From Desulfobacterales bacterium (GTDB taxonomy: Bacteria > Desulfobacterota > Desulfobacteria > Desulfobacterales > SURF-7), in NCBI GenBank assembly GCA_018693105.1, contig JABHLN010000031.1, positions 1 through 36,232 on the forward strand: 36,232 bases of DNA. The letters are read 5' to 3'. The notes under the pieces are model-generated. The model did not search any database. It worked only from the letters and a program-made list of their open reading frames with translations, and had not been told where the DNA came from. Shown piece by piece: positions 33,001-36,232 of this stretch. The translations under genes were made by a program, and so were the position numbers. Numbering within the stretch: the first letter of the stretch is position 1; every line of letters starts with the position of its first letter.

Positions 33001-34377
33001 TTAGAATATTTTACCGGGATTTAGAATTCCTTCAGGATCAAAAACCCTTTTTATTTTTTTCATGAGTTCTAATTCAACCATACCTATTTCTTTTGCAATA
33101 TAAGGGGCTTTGGTTATACCGATTCCATGCTCTCCGGAAATAGTACCTCCAAGCTGAAGGGTATAATCAAATAAAACTTTTATTGCTTCTTCTGCCTTTT
33201 CAAGATCTTTTTTATTTTTTTTATCAAGAATTATATTAAAATGGATATTGCCGTCCCCGGCATGTCCGAAGCTTGCCATTGTGAGGCCGGTTTCTTTTCT
33301 CAAATGATCAATTTTTCTGACCATATCGGGAATCCTGCTTCTTGGAACCACAATATCTTCATTAATTTTGTCTGGTCCGTAAAGAAAAAGAGCAGGGGAA
33401 ACAGCTTTTCGTGCTTTCCAGAGATTTTCAGCGTCCTCTTCTGTCTTTGCAACCTTTACTTCTGTTGCTCCAAGGGATAAGCATAGCTCTTCAAGTTGAC
33501 TTGCCGCTTTTTCCACTTCATTTTCATTCCCGTCAACCTCAAGTATCAACATTGCTTCAGCGTTAACAGGCAGGCCTGCATTCATGCTTTTTTCAGCACA
33601 TTTGATTGAAGCATTATCAAGATACTCCACTGTTCTTGGAATTATGTTCTGCCTGATAATTTCAGATACTGTTTCTGCTGCAGTCTCCATTTTATTGAAA
33701 ACTGCTGTCATGGTTTTTACAGACTCCGGTTTTGGCAGGAGACGAACCGTTAATCGTGTTATTACTCCGAGAGTTCCTTCAGAACCGATAATAAGCCTTG
33801 TCAGATCATATCCCACTACACCTTTTACAGTTCTCACACCGGTTTTTATTATCTCACCTGTCGGTAGAACAGCTTCAAGACCAAGCACATAGTCACGAGT
33901 AACACCGTATTTGACTGCACGAGGTCCTCCAGCACATTCCGCAAGATTTCCTCCCAGAGATGACACACTTGAGCTGGCAGGATCCGGTGGATAAAAAAGC
34001 CCCTCATTTTCAACAGCTTTATGAAACTCGCCGGTAATAACTCCCGGTTCAACGTGTGCGATGAGGTTGTCTCTGTCGATTTCCAGTATTCTGTTAAAAC
34101 GACTCATTGCAATGACTACTCCGCCATATATAGGCAGTGATCCACCAGTCATTCCGGTTCCTGAACCCCTAGGTATTACATAGAACTTATTTTTACATGC
34201 AAATTTCAGAATATCAGAAATTTCAAGAGATGTTCCTGGGAAGACAACTGCATCGGGGAGAAAGCTTTGTCCGGTAGCATCATAAGCATAGCAGACAAGT
34301 TCTTCTTTTTCTCTGCTGCAATGCTCCTTGCCAACAATATTTTGCAGCTTTTTGTATATTGAATTGTCCATAGACAT
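33001..34377 (-). CDS. GlcD-type FAD-linked oxidoreductase (glycolate/D-lactate dehydrogenase)
   Basis: Flavoprotein of 458 aa. The FAD-binding PCMH domain includes VVFPGTSLEISDIL, VIPRGSGTGMTGGSLP and LGGNLAECAGGPRAVKYGVT, then VVGYDLTRLIIGSEGTLGVI. The C-terminal cap domain has SFGHAGDGNIHFNI and ISGEHGIGITKAPYI, whose His residues are typical of the GlcD/LldD-like VAO family. It oxidises an alpha-hydroxy acid and usually passes electrons to an iron-sulfur partner (GlcF type), which is absent in this window. It is convergent with the small Cys protein gene, 5 bp apart. A Met two codons downstream (34371) is an alternative start. Substrate, D-lactate or glycolate, is unresolved. Confidence 0.88.
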   Translation of the reverse strand: MSMDNSIYKKLQNIVGKEHCSREKEELVCYAYDATGQSFLPDAVVFPGTSLEISDILKFACKNKFYVIPRGSGTGMTGGSLPIYGGVVIAMSRFNRILEIDRDNLIAHVEPGVITGEFHKAVENEGLFYPPDPASSSVSSLGGNLAECAGGPRAVKYGVTRDYVLGLEAVLPTGEIIKTGVRTVKGVVGYDLTRLIIGSEGTLGVITRLTVRLLPKPESVKTMTAVFNKMETAAETVSEIIRQNIIPRTVEYLDNASIKCAEKSMNAGLPVNAEAMLILEVDGNENEVEKAASQLEELCLSLGATEVKVAKTEEDAENLWKARKAVSPALFLYGPDKINEDIVVPRSRIPDMVRKIDHLRKETGLTMASFGHAGDGNIHFNIILDKKNKKDLEKAEEAIKVLFDYTLQLGGTISGEHGIGITKAPYIAKEIGMVELELMKKIKRVFDPEGILNPGKIF

Positions 34378-34547
34378 ATATTACATGCCTTTGCGGTTTT
34401 ATGTGGTAGAGCTTTTTACTTTAATTTTAGCAAAATGAACTTTTTATAAAAAGTCTATCTTTTTTTAGAAAAGCAGATATTGTATTGGTTGTAACAGGCG
34501 TATTAATATTTTATAGTAAAACCAAGATAATAGAAAACTAACCCGGA

Positions 34548-35924
34548 CTAAGTGCCTGAGTCAAGTTTTTTACAAAGATATTCGATTTCCTTTTTAATCG
34601 GACTGTTTGTCTTTATTTCTTTTTCTACTGCCCTTATGGAGTGAATAGCTGTAGCATGGATTCTATTAAAGCTTTTGCCTATTGCTTGAAGAGGTTGGTC
34701 TGTATATTGCCGTGCAAGGTATATAGCTATTCGCCTCGGACGAACAAGGCTTTGTTTTCTTGAGCTTGAGATGAGATCCTTTTTAGATATTTTGTATTCC
34801 CCGCATATCAGATCTTTTATTGAATCTATAGTTATTGTTTTTTTTTGGCGTGAAATGTTTTTTACTACACTTTCAGCTAGCTCCTGATCTATTTTTCTTC
34901 CCAGAAGTGATGACTTTGCAGTGATTCCAATAAGTCCCCCTTCAAGTTGTCGAACACTTTCTGAAAGTTCACCTGCAAGATATTCTGTAATTTCTCTTGG
35001 TATAATGAATCCGCTATCCTTTGATTTTTTCAAGAGAATACGTACGCGCGTCCTGAAGTTAGGTGGTTCGATATTAGATATAAGGCCGCATGTCAGACGT
35101 GACCTTAATTGATCGCTTAGATTTGGAATTTCCCCCGGAATATAATGACTGGTGAAAATAATCTTTTTCCCGAGTTCGTACATGTAATCAAGGGCAAGGG
35201 CTAGTTCGCTCTGGGTGCGCACCTTGCCTGTGAGAAAATGAACATCTTCAAGGAGAAGTACATCACATTGTGCCCTGTATTTTTCCTTGAATTTTCCTAT
35301 CGTATTGTTCCGGATTGAACTTACCATTTCATTTGTATAATCTTCAGCAGTAATATAATAAACCCTTTCTGAAGGGAATTTGGATAAAATATAATGTCCC
35401 ATAGCCTGTGAAAGGTGAGTTTTTCCCATACCGGTTTTAGAAATCAGGAACAATGAATTTTGGCTGGAATTTTGTCGTGAGGCCAGTGATAATGAAGCCG
35501 TGTATGCAAATTCATTATTGTCCCCGACTACAAAATTATCAAAAGTAAGTTCTTTTCTCAGTCGGCGGCCTGATTGCGGCTGGAAATTAATTTCAGGGAG
35601 TTTCAGCTGGTGTTTTTTATCATATTTTTTAAAGTTGAAATCATCGGTTTTTTTTATTTGTTTTTGATTTTTTTTTGTTTCATTTCGTTCATTAATTTTT
35701 ATGGCCAGATTAAATTGTTTGCCTGAAACTTTGAAAAATTCAGACTCAATGAGTTCACCGTAGCTATCAAGAATCTTCTTCTTGAGAAAAGAGTTCGGGC
35801 ATGAGAGAACAATATCCTCATTGCTATGACCGGTATATTCCATAGGATCAATCCACATAATGTATCTATGGTAAGGCATGTTTTCCTTTAGAACGGTTTT
35901 TACATTATTCCAGATTTGTTCCAT
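34548..35924 (-). CDS. dnaA: Divergent DnaA-family replication initiator (probable paralog)
   Basis: DnaA-like AAA+ protein of 458 aa with all four domains. Domain I starts IWNNVKTVLKENM; a basic linker follows; domain III opens LTFDNFVVGDNNEFAY (127-142). The ATP site is unusual: Walker A reads SKTGMGKTH (162-170; usual GGxGxGKTH), and Walker B reads LLLED (223-227), with E226 where an Asp is normal. Sensor 2 is SVRQLEGG with R325. In the DNA-binding helix-turn-helix the usual FGGRDHTTVLHA is FNRIHATAIHS (419-429): R421 and H423 are kept, Asp becomes Ile, the first Thr becomes Ala, and one Gly is missing. No dnaN, rpmH or clear DnaA-box cluster is nearby. It is probably a second DnaA, not the chromosomal one. 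Confidence 0.82.
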   Translation of the reverse strand: MEQIWNNVKTVLKENMPYHRYIMWIDPMEYTGHSNEDIVLSCPNSFLKKKILDSYGELIESEFFKVSGKQFNLAIKINERNETKKNQKQIKKTDDFNFKKYDKKHQLKLPEINFQPQSGRRLRKELTFDNFVVGDNNEFAYTASLSLASRQNSSQNSLFLISKTGMGKTHLSQAMGHYILSKFPSERVYYITAEDYTNEMVSSIRNNTIGKFKEKYRAQCDVLLLEDVHFLTGKVRTQSELALALDYMYELGKKIIFTSHYIPGEIPNLSDQLRSRLTCGLISNIEPPNFRTRVRILLKKSKDSGFIIPREITEYLAGELSESVRQLEGGLIGITAKSSLLGRKIDQELAESVVKNISRQKKTITIDSIKDLICGEYKISKKDLISSSRKQSLVRPRRIAIYLARQYTDQPLQAIGKSFNRIHATAIHSIRAVEKEIKTNSPIKKEIEYLCKKLDSGT

Positions 35925-36232
35925 AAAAATATCTCTTGAATAATAATTGTTTAAAGGTTTTTAGAAAACAGAAATATCCTGCAAAAAATACGAACTGAGA
36001 ATACTTTATATTAAAAAAGGAATTATTATAATTTCATGAATCAATGAAATAAGGATTGATGAAATATTATAATATTGAACTTTGTTGAAAAGATTGGTTG
36101 TATTTAATGCATCAGACTATTTCAGTCAAGCCGGATAACAGCAATTTTCATATTATGAAAACGGAAGTTGTAAACATTATTTATCCAGTTGAATTTATAT
36201 GACTATTATTTTTATACTTCAGCAAATGTTTC
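35925..36232. other. Spacer upstream of the DnaA-like gene, running off the window
   Basis: AT-rich sequence to the window end. The only DnaA-box-like site is TTATCCAGT at about 36180-36188, which departs from TTATCCACA in two positions, so an origin is not supported. A 31-codon frame at 36107-36202 has no ribosome site. The promoter of the DnaA-like gene should lie here; no clear hexamers were seen. Confidence 0.4.

Noticed and set aside
33584-33892. 102-codon frame opposite the GlcD-type gene
   Set aside because: Antisense to an intact flavoprotein gene; no ribosome site.
36175-36190. DnaA-box-like TTATCCAGT upstream of the DnaA-like gene
   Set aside because: Two mismatches to TTATCCACA and no cluster of boxes; no support for an origin.

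Overview
The window is an AT-rich, gene-dense stretch of bacterial chromosome with no rRNA, tRNA, CRISPR array or intact transposase that I could find. Gene content points to an anaerobic Desulfobacterota lineage close to the Desulfobacterales. The supporting genes are an ADP-forming acyl-CoA synthetase alpha subunit, a GlcD-type FAD dehydrogenase, an AmmeMemoRadiSam cassette, a TIGR03790-family protein, a PilZ protein with a tail rich in ERR/DRR pairs, and rpsF-rpsR-DUF2232-rplI-dnaB synteny. This placement is an inference from gene families; no marker-gene phylogeny was possible.

Layout. 1-4.0 kb (+ strand): a hotdog thioesterase, a glyoxalase-fold (VOC) protein, a secreted TIGR03790 protein and the acyl-CoA synthetase alpha subunit. 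4.0-8.0 kb (- strand): a HAD phosphatase, a CDF metal transporter with two C-terminal domains, an ABC1/UbiB kinase-like protein and a phasin-like coiled-coil protein. 8.0-8.15 kb: a 127-bp MITE-like element with inverted ends and a 7-bp target duplication. 8.7-9.5 kb (+): a zinc-ribbon/pilin-like membrane protein. 9.7-14.1 kb (-): an HD-GYP c-di-GMP phosphodiesterase, an enolase-superfamily enzyme and an LpxL-type acyltransferase. 14.1-15.0 kb: a decayed stretch with small frame remnants.

15.0-20.05 kb (+): the AmmeMemoRadiSam cassette (amrB, amrA, a membrane-embedded spermidine-synthase-like protein, amrS). amrB starts with a Sec-like signal, amrS with a twin-arginine signal, and amrA could have a hydrophobic leader if a TTG start is used. 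The set may therefore act at or outside the membrane, and it is the most interesting locus here. 20.6-23.3 kb (+): a cold-shock protein with a clear terminator, a thymidylate-synthase-fold protein and a PilZ protein. 23.5-24.7 kb (-): a CNT nucleoside-type transporter.

25.1-31.7 kb (+): a cyclophilin, then rpsF, rpsR, a DUF2232 membrane protein, rplI, dnaB and hflX, a translation/replication housekeeping block. 32.0-33.0 kb (+): an inositol-monophosphatase-family enzyme and a small Cys-rich protein. 33.0-35.9 kb (-): a GlcD-type dehydrogenase and a divergent DnaA with altered Walker and DNA-recognition residues, outside the usual dnaA-dnaN context and probably a paralog.

The long spacers carry the non-genic interest: two MITE-like elements that share a palindromic centre, a truncated third copy, an internally repeated 24.9-25.1 kb spacer, and several pieces of apparently decayed coding sequence.
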